DNA from: Flavobacterium sp. Root420
Lineage (GTDB): Bacteria; Bacteroidota; Bacteroidia; Flavobacteriales; Flavobacteriaceae
Assembly: GCF_001427905.1 (NCBI RefSeq)
Contig: NZ_LMEF01000004.1
Location: 8,752 to 72,751 of the forward strand
Direction: 5' to 3'
Length of the DNA stretch: 64,000 bases
The notes beneath the pieces were generated by a model. The model was not told where the DNA came from and searched no databases. It worked only from the letters and a program-made list of their open reading frames with translations. Positions 47,293-56,076 of the stretch are shown here, piece by piece. Both the position numbers and the translations under genes were made by a program. Each line of letters begins with the position of its first letter. Position 1 is the stretch's first letter.

Positions 47293-47360
47293 AAATGTGC
47301 ATACAAACTTAACTTCATCAGATACCTAACAGGTTTTTAAAACCTGTTAGGATACTTAGA

Positions 47361-48533
47361 TTACAAATTCAATTTATAAGCAATTCCCATTTCCAGTCCT
47401 CTTAATTCGGCCAGACCTTTTAATCTTCCAACCAAAGAATAACCCGGATAGGTTTCTGTTTTTTCATCCACCGCATGCAAAAATCCGTGATCCGGACGCA
47501 TGGGTAAACTCACTTTTCTTTTATTCATCAATAAAAGCAGTTTTTCAACGATAACTGCCATTTTTGAATCGCCATTTAAATGTTCTGATTCCCTAAAAAT
47601 AGTTGCGCTTTCGCGGATGGTATTTCGAAGGTGTAAAAAGTGAATTCTATCTCCGAAATCATCGATTATTTTCTCCAGATTATTTTCTGGATCTGCACCC
47701 AAAGAACCTGTGCAATAACACAATCCGTTTGCATTGGAAGGAACGGCTTCAAAAATTGCTTTGATATCTTTTTCTGTTGAAACAATTCGCGGTAATCCTA
47801 AAACTGAAAACGGTGGATCGTCCGGATGAATTGCCAATTTTGAACCGCATTCATCCGCAACCGGAGTTATTTCAGACAAAAAGAAAATCAGGTTTTCTCT
47901 TAGTTTATTGTTATCAATTTCAGCGTAATTATCTAAAAGGGAAAGAATTTGTTCTGCCGTAAAATTGATTTTACTGCCCGGTAATCCTAGTAAAACATTT
48001 TTAAAAAGTAACGCCTTTTCCTCTTCAGAAAGTTTATCTCCGAATTCCAGAGCCTTTGCTTTTTCTTCGTCCGAATAATCATTTTCAGCATTGGGTCTTT
48101 TCAGTAAAAACATATCAAAATAAGTAAACGCCATCTGATTGTATAACAACGCTTTGCTCCCGTCTTCATTGACAAAATTATGTTCTGTACGTACCCAGTC
48201 TAAAATCGGCATAAAATTATACGTGATGATTTTAAGTCCGCAATCTGCCAGATTTTTTAAACTGATTTTATAATTTTCGATGTATTCCAAATAAATTCCG
48301 GAAGCACGTTTTATTTCTTCATGAACCGGCAAACTTTCCACAACTGTCCATTCCAAGCCTGCTTCTTTGATGATTTGCTGTCTTTCTTTAATATCTTCGA
48401 TTGTCCAGATTTCCCCAACGGGAATCTGGTGCAAAGCCGTTACGATTCCGGTTGCGCCAGCCTGCCTGATATCTAGTAAAGTAACGCCATCCTGAGGGCC
48501 AAACCAACGCATGGTTTGTTGCATTTTTATCAT
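47361..48533 (-). CDS. uxuA: Mannonate dehydratase
   Basis: 390 residues. The start MQQTMRWFGPQDGVTLLDIRQAGATG (in pieces) and the motifs LAIHPDDPPFSVLGLPRI and MRPDHGFLHAVDEKTE match UxuA. It converts D-mannonate to 2-keto-3-deoxygluconate, the third step after glucuronate isomerase and mannonate oxidoreductase. The first ATG (48533) is three residues ahead of another possible start at 48524. Glucuronate isomerase (UxaC) is not in this window. Confidence 0.95.
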   Translation of the reverse strand: MIKMQQTMRWFGPQDGVTLLDIRQAGATGIVTALHQIPVGEIWTIEDIKERQQIIKEAGLEWTVVESLPVHEEIKRASGIYLEYIENYKISLKNLADCGLKIITYNFMPILDWVRTEHNFVNEDGSKALLYNQMAFTYFDMFLLKRPNAENDYSDEEKAKALEFGDKLSEEEKALLFKNVLLGLPGSKINFTAEQILSLLDNYAEIDNNKLRENLIFFLSEITPVADECGSKLAIHPDDPPFSVLGLPRIVSTEKDIKAIFEAVPSNANGLCYCTGSLGADPENNLEKIIDDFGDRIHFLHLRNTIRESATIFRESEHLNGDSKMAVIVEKLLLLMNKRKVSLPMRPDHGFLHAVDEKTETYPGYSLVGRLKGLAELRGLEMGIAYKLNL

Positions 48534-48571
48534 AATACTAACTTTAATTTTCTAAACACCTTTAATTTTTT

Positions 48572-48858
48572 AAACACATAGAGACATAGCTTGACATGAT
48601 GTTGAAAAAAGACATTTCATTTGTTTAAAAACACATAGCTGGCTATGTGTAGCTGTGTTATTTATTATTTTATATTTTTTGAATAAACCTATGTTTTATG
48701 TTTTAACGGATTAAATTTTAAACACATAGAGACATAACTTTCCTTGGTATTGAAAAAAGATATTTTTAAAAAAAACTAGATTTTAACACATAGCTAATAT
48801 GTTTTAAAACTAGTGAAACGCCTTTACCGCCAGACAAAATCTATGTTTCTATGTGTTT
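48572..48858. repeat. Multiple ACACATAGAGACATAG-type repeats
   Basis: Direct copies lie at 48572-48589 and 48719-48736, and an inverted copy at 48841-48858. Two CACATAGCT half-units are also present. It fills nearly all of the 348-bp spacer between uxuA and the SDR gene. Confidence 0.7.
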
Positions 48859-48881
48859 AAATATCTTTCAATATATCTATT

Positions 48882-49619
48882 TTAAAACCCAATACTGTTT
48901 CCGCCATCAACTGGTAAAACGGTTCCGGTTGTATATTTTGATTCGCTTAAAGCGAAATAGTAAACAGCATCTGCAATGTCTGATGGTTCCCCTAAAAATC
49001 CCATTGGTGTTCTTCCCAGTACTTTATTTTTTCTTTCCGGATCGTTATCAAGTGCCGTAGAAGACATTTTTGTTTTGATAAAGCCCGGAGCGATACAGTT
49101 TACACGAACGCCAAACGGTGCCAATTCTACTGCCATTGCTCTGGTCATCGATTCGATTGCTCCTTTACTTGCTGAATACGCAATTACTTTCGGAATACCA
49201 TATTGCGATGCCATCGAACTAATGTTGATGATACTTCCGCCTTTATTTTCTTTCATATTTTTTACAACGGCTTTACTAACTGCAAAAACACTTAAAAGAT
49301 TGGTGTGAATTACAGATAAAAAATCTTCATCAGTCACATCCAAAAATTCTTTTTTAAGGTTGATTCCAGCGTTATTTACCAAAATATCAATCGAATTTTC
49401 TTTGATAATATTCTCAATCATAGCTGGAATTCCTGCAAGATTATTTAAGTCGTAAATAACCGGAATTGCATTGGCTCCAATTTCTTTGCAGGCATCTTCT
49501 GTTTTCTCTTTTGATCTTCCAATTATATAGGTTTTGATTCCGTTATCACATAATTTCTTTGCTGTTGCAAAACCCAAACCCGAATTCCCTCCGGTTACAA
49601 TTGCTGTTTTTGTGCTCAT
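48882..49619 (-). CDS. SDR oxidoreductase, probable mannonate/fructuronate oxidoreductase
   Basis: 245 residues of a classical SDR. Visible are TGGNSGLGFA (cofactor), NNAGIN, the catalytic Ser in ISSMASQYG, the YSASKGAIE motif with Tyr and Lys, and VNCIAPGFIKT. In Bacteroidota, SDRs beside uxuA and xylan genes can do the work of UxuB, reducing fructuronate to mannonate. This is inferred from context. It lies 18 bp after the GH67 stop, so the two are one operon. Confidence 0.9.
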   Translation of the reverse strand: MSTKTAIVTGGNSGLGFATAKKLCDNGIKTYIIGRSKEKTEDACKEIGANAIPVIYDLNNLAGIPAMIENIIKENSIDILVNNAGINLKKEFLDVTDEDFLSVIHTNLLSVFAVSKAVVKNMKENKGGSIINISSMASQYGIPKVIAYSASKGAIESMTRAMAVELAPFGVRVNCIAPGFIKTKMSSTALDNDPERKNKVLGRTPMGFLGEPSDIADAVYYFALSESKYTTGTVLPVDGGNSIGF

Positions 49620-49637
49620 ATTTTTTAATTTGAATAT

Positions 49638-51800
49638 TTAATTTCCCGGTGCAAAAGGGAATTTTAAGGATTTAAAATAATCTAAAGTTTGTGTTGGTTT
49701 CTCTACTCCAGCTGGCAATTCTTTACCTGAATATTGTTGGAAATAAAGCAAACACGCATCTCGCCACCATTTTGCTTCTTTATACTGAATTTCTAATAAC
49801 ATCTGTACTTCTTTAAAACGCTCTGAGTCAACAAATTTCTCGGTTTTATTCCAAACATTCTGCATGGCTGCCACCTGATTTACGCCTTCCTGATATTTTA
49901 ACGCCAAACCATTCCAAAGCGTTTGTCCGTTTTTCAATTTATAATCCCAGGAAACATGATGAAACCATAATAAATCTTTTTCGGGACAGGTTTCTAAATT
50001 ATCAAAAATTTTGGCTACTTCAGGTGCATATTGTGCTGTGGCATTGGTTCCGGTTTTAGAGCGGTCAAAACCAAGACCGTTTTTATCTGCTTTATGATAA
50101 TATACCGGATTCCATTCTGGTCGCGATAAATTTGAAACCCACGGACCCGGACCGTAATGGTGACCGGTATCCATAATATGATGCAAACCAAGCGGTGTCA
50201 TATAATTGACAACTGCTTCACGCGATTCCAGCATCATTGCTGCAACTGGTTTAATGAAATTTTCATCATTAGAGAAAGTACATCGCAACCATTCATCAGC
50301 AATAACATCTGCATCTAAATTTGGATTCCACGCCAATCTTCCAAAGCCATACCAATTTGCCTGTGCAAAAGGATGTCCGGTCCAGTTTAAATCATTTCCG
50401 ATGTTCGAAACCCCTGCAATTCCGGTCAGTTTTGTTTTCGTTAAAGTGCCATCAATAACCTTGGCAACCGTCGTACCTTTTCCTTTTTGATAGGTATCTG
50501 ATTCTAAAACTTCCTGAAATAATTTTGGAAGAAAAACCAAATGTGTACTAAAACCTAAATATTCCTGCGTGATTTGAAACTCCATCATCAAAGGTGTTTT
50601 GGGCATGGCTCCAAACATGGGATGAAAAGGCTCGCGAGGCTGAAAATCGATCGCGCCATTTTTCACCTGAACGATTACATTGTCTCTAAATTTTCCATCG
50701 TACGGTACAAATTCGGCATAAGCTTGTTTGGCTCTGTCATTGGCATCATGTTCTGAATACACAAAAGCGCGCCACATAATTATACCACCAAAAGGCGCAA
50801 CGGCATCAGCCAGCATATTTGCTCCGTCAACGTGATCTCTTCCATAATTCTGAGGGCCGGGTTGTCCTTCTGAGTTTGCTTTTACCAGAAATCCGCCAAA
50901 ATCAGGAATTCTTTTATAAATTTCTTTGGCTTTGTTTTTCCACCAATTGGCTACGTCAATGTCTTTTGGATCTGCTGTTTTTAAACCTCCAATTTCGATT
51001 GGTGCCGAAAAACGGGCAGTTAAATAGACTTTTATTCCGTATGGTCTGAATACATTGGCGAGAGCTTCAACTTTTTCTAAATATTGAGGTGTTAAGATTA
51101 AAGCATTCGCATTTACATTGGTCAAAACTGTTCCGTTAATTCCGATTGACGCATTTGCTCTTGCATAATCGATATAACGCTGATCTATAAAATCAGGTAG
51201 TTTTTGCCAGTTCCATAAAGAGAAACCAGCGTAACCGCGTTCGACAGTTCGGTCTAAATTATCCCAGTGATTTAAGATTCTGATATTCGTTTTTGGTGCG
51301 TCAACAATGTTTAATTTTTTGATAGACTTATTGGTTTGAACCAATCTCAAAAAATTATAAACGCCATATAAAACGCCAATATCTTTTTTACCCGTAATGA
51401 TAATCTGATTTTTATTTTTTATCGAAATGGATTTTATGATAAACCCTTCCTCATTAATCTGATCAAAATTTCCAATTTCCTTTTGAATTTCAGGACTTAG
51501 TACTTCTTTAGATCCAATAATGATATTTTTACCTCCTTCCGCTTTTGATTTAATACCAATTTTATTTCCGAACATTTCGCTTAATCCAACTTCTAATTCT
51601 TTTGAAGCAATTTTTGAAGTTTCAGAATTCCCTAAAGAAACGATTCCCTGAACATCAGCCAAATATTTTGAAACGATTTCAGTACTTGTTTTCTTATCAT
51701 ACTGAAGCCATAATTTATAATCTTTCTGAGCCATTGTTTTAAATGAAAACAAAAGCAGAAAAATTGAGAGTATAAATAAATGTTTCTTTGGATATCGCAT
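49638..51800 (-). CDS. GH67 alpha-glucuronidase
   Basis: 720 residues with a signal peptide (MRYPKKHLFILSIFLLLFSFKTMAQ, in pieces). The GH67 barrel carries FLVKANSEGQPGPQNYG, with the acid Glu, FGGIIMWRAFVYSE and MEFQITQEYLGFSTHL, with the base Glu, followed by WPFA-like Trp-rich segments. It removes 4-O-methylglucuronate from the non-reducing end of short aldouronic acids. The operator at 51834 lies 34 bp before its start, at the probable transcription start. Confidence 0.95.
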   Translation of the reverse strand: MRYPKKHLFILSIFLLLFSFKTMAQKDYKLWLQYDKKTSTEIVSKYLADVQGIVSLGNSETSKIASKELEVGLSEMFGNKIGIKSKAEGGKNIIIGSKEVLSPEIQKEIGNFDQINEEGFIIKSISIKNKNQIIITGKKDIGVLYGVYNFLRLVQTNKSIKKLNIVDAPKTNIRILNHWDNLDRTVERGYAGFSLWNWQKLPDFIDQRYIDYARANASIGINGTVLTNVNANALILTPQYLEKVEALANVFRPYGIKVYLTARFSAPIEIGGLKTADPKDIDVANWWKNKAKEIYKRIPDFGGFLVKANSEGQPGPQNYGRDHVDGANMLADAVAPFGGIIMWRAFVYSEHDANDRAKQAYAEFVPYDGKFRDNVIVQVKNGAIDFQPREPFHPMFGAMPKTPLMMEFQITQEYLGFSTHLVFLPKLFQEVLESDTYQKGKGTTVAKVIDGTLTKTKLTGIAGVSNIGNDLNWTGHPFAQANWYGFGRLAWNPNLDADVIADEWLRCTFSNDENFIKPVAAMMLESREAVVNYMTPLGLHHIMDTGHHYGPGPWVSNLSRPEWNPVYYHKADKNGLGFDRSKTGTNATAQYAPEVAKIFDNLETCPEKDLLWFHHVSWDYKLKNGQTLWNGLALKYQEGVNQVAAMQNVWNKTEKFVDSERFKEVQMLLEIQYKEAKWWRDACLLYFQQYSGKELPAGVEKPTQTLDYFKSLKFPFAPGN

Positions 51801-51833
51801 CAGCTGTTTTTTGAATGATTAAATTTAAAAGTT

Positions 51834-51845
51834 GCAATCGGTTGC
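51834..51845. promoter_or_regulatory. Likely LacI-type operator, site C (GH67-SDR)
   Basis: GCAATCGGTTGC, with perfect GCAA/TTGC arms, lies 34 bp before the GH67 ATG and close to a TATATTTT box on the minus strand. Confidence 0.7.
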
Positions 51846-51966
51846 GTAAAAATATAGCATTGCATTTTAAGAAAAAAATTTTACATCAAAATTTTTCATT
51901 GAATAGAAATTGTTTTGTAAAAAAAAGGAATACCTGGCAGGAGCTTTTCAATATATCAGAAGAAAA

Positions 51967-53016
51967 TTACTTTCCTCTATTCGAAGAAGCACGAACTAAA
52001 ACTTCAGTGTTTAAAAAAGTCACCTCTGTAATATCATCTTTTTTTGGAGTAGCAGGATTCTTTTTAGCCGACTTTAAATGGTTCAGTATTTTCTTGGCTG
52101 AGGTCTGCCCCATCTTTACTGCCGGGTGCGAAATAGTAGTTAATCCCGGATCAATAATAGACGCAATCGGATCATCATTGAAACCAATTATAGCTATATC
52201 CTTCGGAATTTTCAAGCCTCTTCTTTTCGCTACCTGAATGGCACCAACTGCAGCAGTATCGTTTGAAGCAAAGATACCATCAGGCGGATTTGGCAAATCA
52301 AATAAAGCATTAGCAACAACTTCACCTTCTTCAAAAGACAAGTTGGTTTCTGTTATAAGACTCTCATCTACAATTAGATTAGCTTCTAATAAAGCATCGA
52401 TATAACCTCTTTTTCGTTCGCTATAGGTATTTCGGTATTGCGAACCTGTAATGTGGGCAATTCTGGTACAACCCTGTTCAATCAAATGTTTTGTTGCTTT
52501 ATAACCGGCAGAATAATTATCAATCATAACACGATAGGTGCTAAAATCTTTAGGCACCCTGTCAACAAAAACCAAAGGAATATTTTTATCTATAAACTTC
52601 TGAAAATGACCAGTATCGCGTGTAGCCATTGCCAACGAGCAAATTATACCACAAACCCGGCTGTCGTAAAGCGCCTTTGATAAATTAACCTCATCTTCAT
52701 AAGAATCATGGCTTTGCGTAATCATAACGCTATAACCCGCTTTTTGAGCAACTTCTTCAATACCGCTTATAAGTGATGAAATAAAAGGCCTATTAATTCG
52801 GGTTACTAAAACCCCAATGATTTTGGTCGAATTTCCACGTAAACCAGCCGCCAAAATATTAGGGCGAAACCCCATTTCCTCAGCAACTTTTTTTACTTTT
52901 TTTATGGTTTTATCACTAATCGTAGGATGATCTTTTAAAGCGCGTGAAATCGTCGAAGTCGCCAAATTCATTCGCTGCGCAATATCATAAATGGTAACAT
53001 CTCTACTTTCTTCCAT
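51967..53016 (-). CDS. LacI-family transcriptional regulator
   Basis: 349 residues. The helix-turn-helix spans residues 8-30 (TIYDIAQRMNLATSTISRAL), the hinge follows, and then the periplasmic-binding-like effector domain with IIGVLVTRINRPFISSLISG, FASNDTAAVGAIQVAK and KIPKDIAIIGFNDDP. It lies between GH67 and GH3 and is the best candidate for the protein that binds the four GCAATCGGTTGC sites. Its own start is 140 bp from site D at 53156, so it may also be autoregulated. The effector is probably a xylose or glucuronate derivative. Confidence 0.93.
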   Translation of the reverse strand: MEESRDVTIYDIAQRMNLATSTISRALKDHPTISDKTIKKVKKVAEEMGFRPNILAAGLRGNSTKIIGVLVTRINRPFISSLISGIEEVAQKAGYSVMITQSHDSYEDEVNLSKALYDSRVCGIICSLAMATRDTGHFQKFIDKNIPLVFVDRVPKDFSTYRVMIDNYSAGYKATKHLIEQGCTRIAHITGSQYRNTYSERKRGYIDALLEANLIVDESLITETNLSFEEGEVVANALFDLPNPPDGIFASNDTAAVGAIQVAKRRGLKIPKDIAIIGFNDDPIASIIDPGLTTISHPAVKMGQTSAKKILNHLKSAKKNPATPKKDDITEVTFLNTEVLVRASSNRGK

Positions 53017-53155
53017 AAAATTTTATAAATAAAATAATGGGATTTCACATTGTAAATCAACATTAAAATTTGCCTGACTTCCTATTTCCGCTATTTCTGA
53101 GAAATAAATTCCTGATAAATTTTCTGTAAAATTAAATTATTTTTTCTTTCTTTAC

Positions 53156-53167
53156 ACAATCGGTTGC
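53156..53167. promoter_or_regulatory. Likely LacI-type operator, site D (lacI/GH3 divergent spacer)
   Basis: ACAATCGGTTGC, identical to site A, lies between the divergent lacI-type gene and GH3. It is about 100 bp before GH3 and 140 bp before the regulator. Confidence 0.68.
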
Positions 53168-53269
53168 AATAAAGTTTTATAATAAAAATATACCTCCTTT
53201 TTAGGGAATTTTAGTAAGTGTGTATAATACTTTAAAAATTAAATAAAAATGGTTTAAAAAAAATATCCT

Positions 53270-55900
53270 ATGAAAAAATCAATCACTCTTTATCAAATCA
53301 TACTATTTTCTTTTCTTTCAATCTATGCTAGTGCACAGGATAAAAAAGAGAAATTTCCTTTTCAAAATACAACTTTAAGCTTTGAAACCAGAGTAAACGA
53401 TCTTGTAAACCGTTTGACTTTGGAAGAAAAAGTTTCGCAAATGCTGAATTCATCCCCGGCAATTGTGAGATTAGACATTCCGGCTTACGACTGGTGGAAT
53501 GAAACACTTCATGGTGTTGCAAGAACTCCTTTTAAAACCACTGTATATCCGCAGGCTATTGCCATGGCAGCCACTTTTGATAAAAATTCGCTTTTTAAAA
53601 TGGCCGATTATTCCGCTTTGGAAGGAAGAGCGATTTACAATAAAGCGGTTGAGTTAGGCCGAACCAATGAACGTTATCTTGGCCTTACGTACTGGACACC
53701 CAATATCAATATTTTTCGTGATCCTCGTTGGGGACGCGGACAGGAAACCTATGGCGAAGACCCGTTTTTGACTGCTACTTTAGGCGATTTCTTTGTTAAA
53801 GGATTACAAGGAGATGATCCAAAATATCTAAAAGCCGCAGCCTGTGCGAAGCATTATGCCGTTCACAGCGGTCCTGAACCTTTACGCCATACTTTTGATG
53901 TTGATGTAACGCCTTATGAACTTTGGGATACCTATTTACCAGCATTTAAAAAATTGGTAACCGAATCTAAGGTTGCCGGTGTAATGTGTGCGTACAATGC
54001 TTTCAGAACACAGCCTTGTTGTGCCAGCGATATTTTGATGACGGATATTTTGCGCAAGCAATGGAAATTTGATGGTTATGTAACTTCAGATTGTTGGGCG
54101 ATTGACGATTTCTTCAAAAATCATAAAACACATCTGGATGCGGCGTCTGCTTCTGCAGATGCAGTTTTCCATGGAACGGATATTGACTGCGGAACAGACG
54201 CTTACAAAGCTTTGGTACAAGCAGTAAAAACCGGAAAAATACCGGAATCACAAATTGATATTTCGGTAAAACGACTTTTCATGATTCGTTTCCGATTAGG
54301 AATGTTTGATCCTGTCGAAATGGTAAAATATGCCCAGACGCCAGCTTCTGTATTAGAAAGTGCCCCACATCAGGAACATGCTTTAAAAATGGCCCATCAA
54401 TCGATGGTTTTGCTTAAAAATGAAAACAATACGTTGCCTCTGAGTAAAAAAATAAAAAAGATAGCAGTTCTGGGTCCAAATGCAGATAATTCGATTTCTA
54501 TTTTAGGGAATTACAACGGAACACCTTCCAAACTATCAACTGTGTTACAAGGCATTAAAGATAAATTAGGCGCCAACACTGAAGTGATTTATGAGAAAGC
54601 CATCAATTTTACAAACGATACCTTATTAGTGTATGCTGATGTTAAAAACCAATATGCTTTTGAAGGTAAACAAGGCTTTAAAGCGGAATATTTCAATAAC
54701 AAGGATCTTGCAGGAAAACCTGAAGTTACAAGGATAGAAACGGAATTGAATCATTTTTGGCAGGAAGGCCAGGCGGTTGTTCAAAACATCAAAGCCAATA
54801 ATTTTTCGGCGCGATATACGACCAACTTTACGGCAGCTGAAGATGGAAGCATTACTTTTGAACTGGCTGCAGACGACGGCTACCGTTTTCTTGTAAATGG
54901 AAAAGAAGAACTAAATGCCTGGTCAAAAAACAGATGGGGCGGACAAACTTTTGAACTGAAAACAACAAAAGGAACTGCTTATAATTTGGTAGTGGAATAT
55001 TGGCAGGGAGAAGGAAAAGGTAACGTTGCCCTGAATGCCGGAAATTATAAAAAAACCGATTTTACAGCGCTTGTCAATCGCTTAAAAGATGTAGATGCAT
55101 TTATTTTCGTCGGCGGAATTTCACCTCAATTAGAAGGTGAAGAAATGAAAGTAAATTTTCCGGGTTTTAAAGGTGGAGACCGTACTTCGATTTTATTGCC
55201 AGCGGTACAAACTGAATTGATGAAAGCACTTCAAAAGACAGGGAAACCAGTTATTTTCGTCATGATGACCGGAAGCGCAATCGCTATTCCGTGGGAAGCT
55301 CAAAATGTTTCTGCTATTGTAAATGCGTGGTATGGCGGACAGGCAGCCGGAACAGCCGTGGCGGATATTCTTTTTGGAGATTATAATCCGGGTGGAAGAT
55401 TGCCAATTACGTTTTACAAAGGCGACTTGGACTTACCTGAATTTGTAGATTATAAAATGGATAACAGAACCTATCGTTATTTTAAAGGAACTCCACTTTA
55501 CAGTTTTGGATACGGTTTGAGTTATACTACCTTCAAATATGATGAGCTAAAAATGCCATCGAAAATTGCTAAAGGAAAAAACATTTCAGTTTCTGTACGC
55601 ATCACCAATACGGGCAAAATGGCCGGAGAAGAAGTAGCGCAATTGTATGTCATCAATCAAAATACAGCTATAAAGGCGCCTCTTAAAACCCTAAAAGGAT
55701 TTGAGCGCATCAGTCTTAAAGCAGGAGAAAGCAAAATCATATCTTTTACACTTTCTCCGGAAGATTTATCTCATGTTACTGCTGAAGGTGTTTATCAGGA
55801 ATACAATGGCGAGATTAAAATTGCCATTGGCGGTCATCAGCCGGATGAACCTAATAAATCAAGCAGTACTATTTTGACTAAAAGTCTTGTGATTCAATAA
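53270..55900 (+). CDS. GH3 beta-xylosidase/glucosidase with PA14 insert
   Basis: 876 residues with a signal peptide ending near ASAQ. The GH3 N domain has PQAIAMAATFDKN and the nucleophile Asp274 (YVTSDCWAIDDFF). A PA14 domain is inserted at about residues 460-590 (GFKAEYFNNKDLAGKPEVTR). The C domain follows (WYGGQAAGTAVADILFGDYN) and a fibronectin type III-like end. The layout is typical of periplasmic beta-xylosidases of xylan loci. It is transcribed away from the other locus genes, with site D upstream. Confidence 0.93.
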   Translation: MKKSITLYQIILFSFLSIYASAQDKKEKFPFQNTTLSFETRVNDLVNRLTLEEKVSQMLNSSPAIVRLDIPAYDWWNETLHGVARTPFKTTVYPQAIAMAATFDKNSLFKMADYSALEGRAIYNKAVELGRTNERYLGLTYWTPNINIFRDPRWGRGQETYGEDPFLTATLGDFFVKGLQGDDPKYLKAAACAKHYAVHSGPEPLRHTFDVDVTPYELWDTYLPAFKKLVTESKVAGVMCAYNAFRTQPCCASDILMTDILRKQWKFDGYVTSDCWAIDDFFKNHKTHLDAASASADAVFHGTDIDCGTDAYKALVQAVKTGKIPESQIDISVKRLFMIRFRLGMFDPVEMVKYAQTPASVLESAPHQEHALKMAHQSMVLLKNENNTLPLSKKIKKIAVLGPNADNSISILGNYNGTPSKLSTVLQGIKDKLGANTEVIYEKAINFTNDTLLVYADVKNQYAFEGKQGFKAEYFNNKDLAGKPEVTRIETELNHFWQEGQAVVQNIKANNFSARYTTNFTAAEDGSITFELAADDGYRFLVNGKEELNAWSKNRWGGQTFELKTTKGTAYNLVVEYWQGEGKGNVALNAGNYKKTDFTALVNRLKDVDAFIFVGGISPQLEGEEMKVNFPGFKGGDRTSILLPAVQTELMKALQKTGKPVIFVMMTGSAIAIPWEAQNVSAIVNAWYGGQAAGTAVADILFGDYNPGGRLPITFYKGDLDLPEFVDYKMDNRTYRYFKGTPLYSFGYGLSYTTFKYDELKMPSKIAKGKNISVSVRITNTGKMAGEEVAQLYVINQNTAIKAPLKTLKGFERISLKAGESKIISFTLSPEDLSHVTAEGVYQEYNGEIKIAIGGHQPDEPNKSSSTILTKSLVIQ

Positions 55901-56076
55901 AAAATTAACTAAAAAAATCAGTTTTAAATCGGGAATAAATGAAAGAATAATACCATTTTTTTTCTAAATTTGATTGTACAAATTGGCATTCAAAACGATT
56001 TCCCCAAATCATTTTTTTAATTACCTCAACCTGCATTGACCATTTGGTAAATAGTAGTAATGTAAACTGAAAAAAA

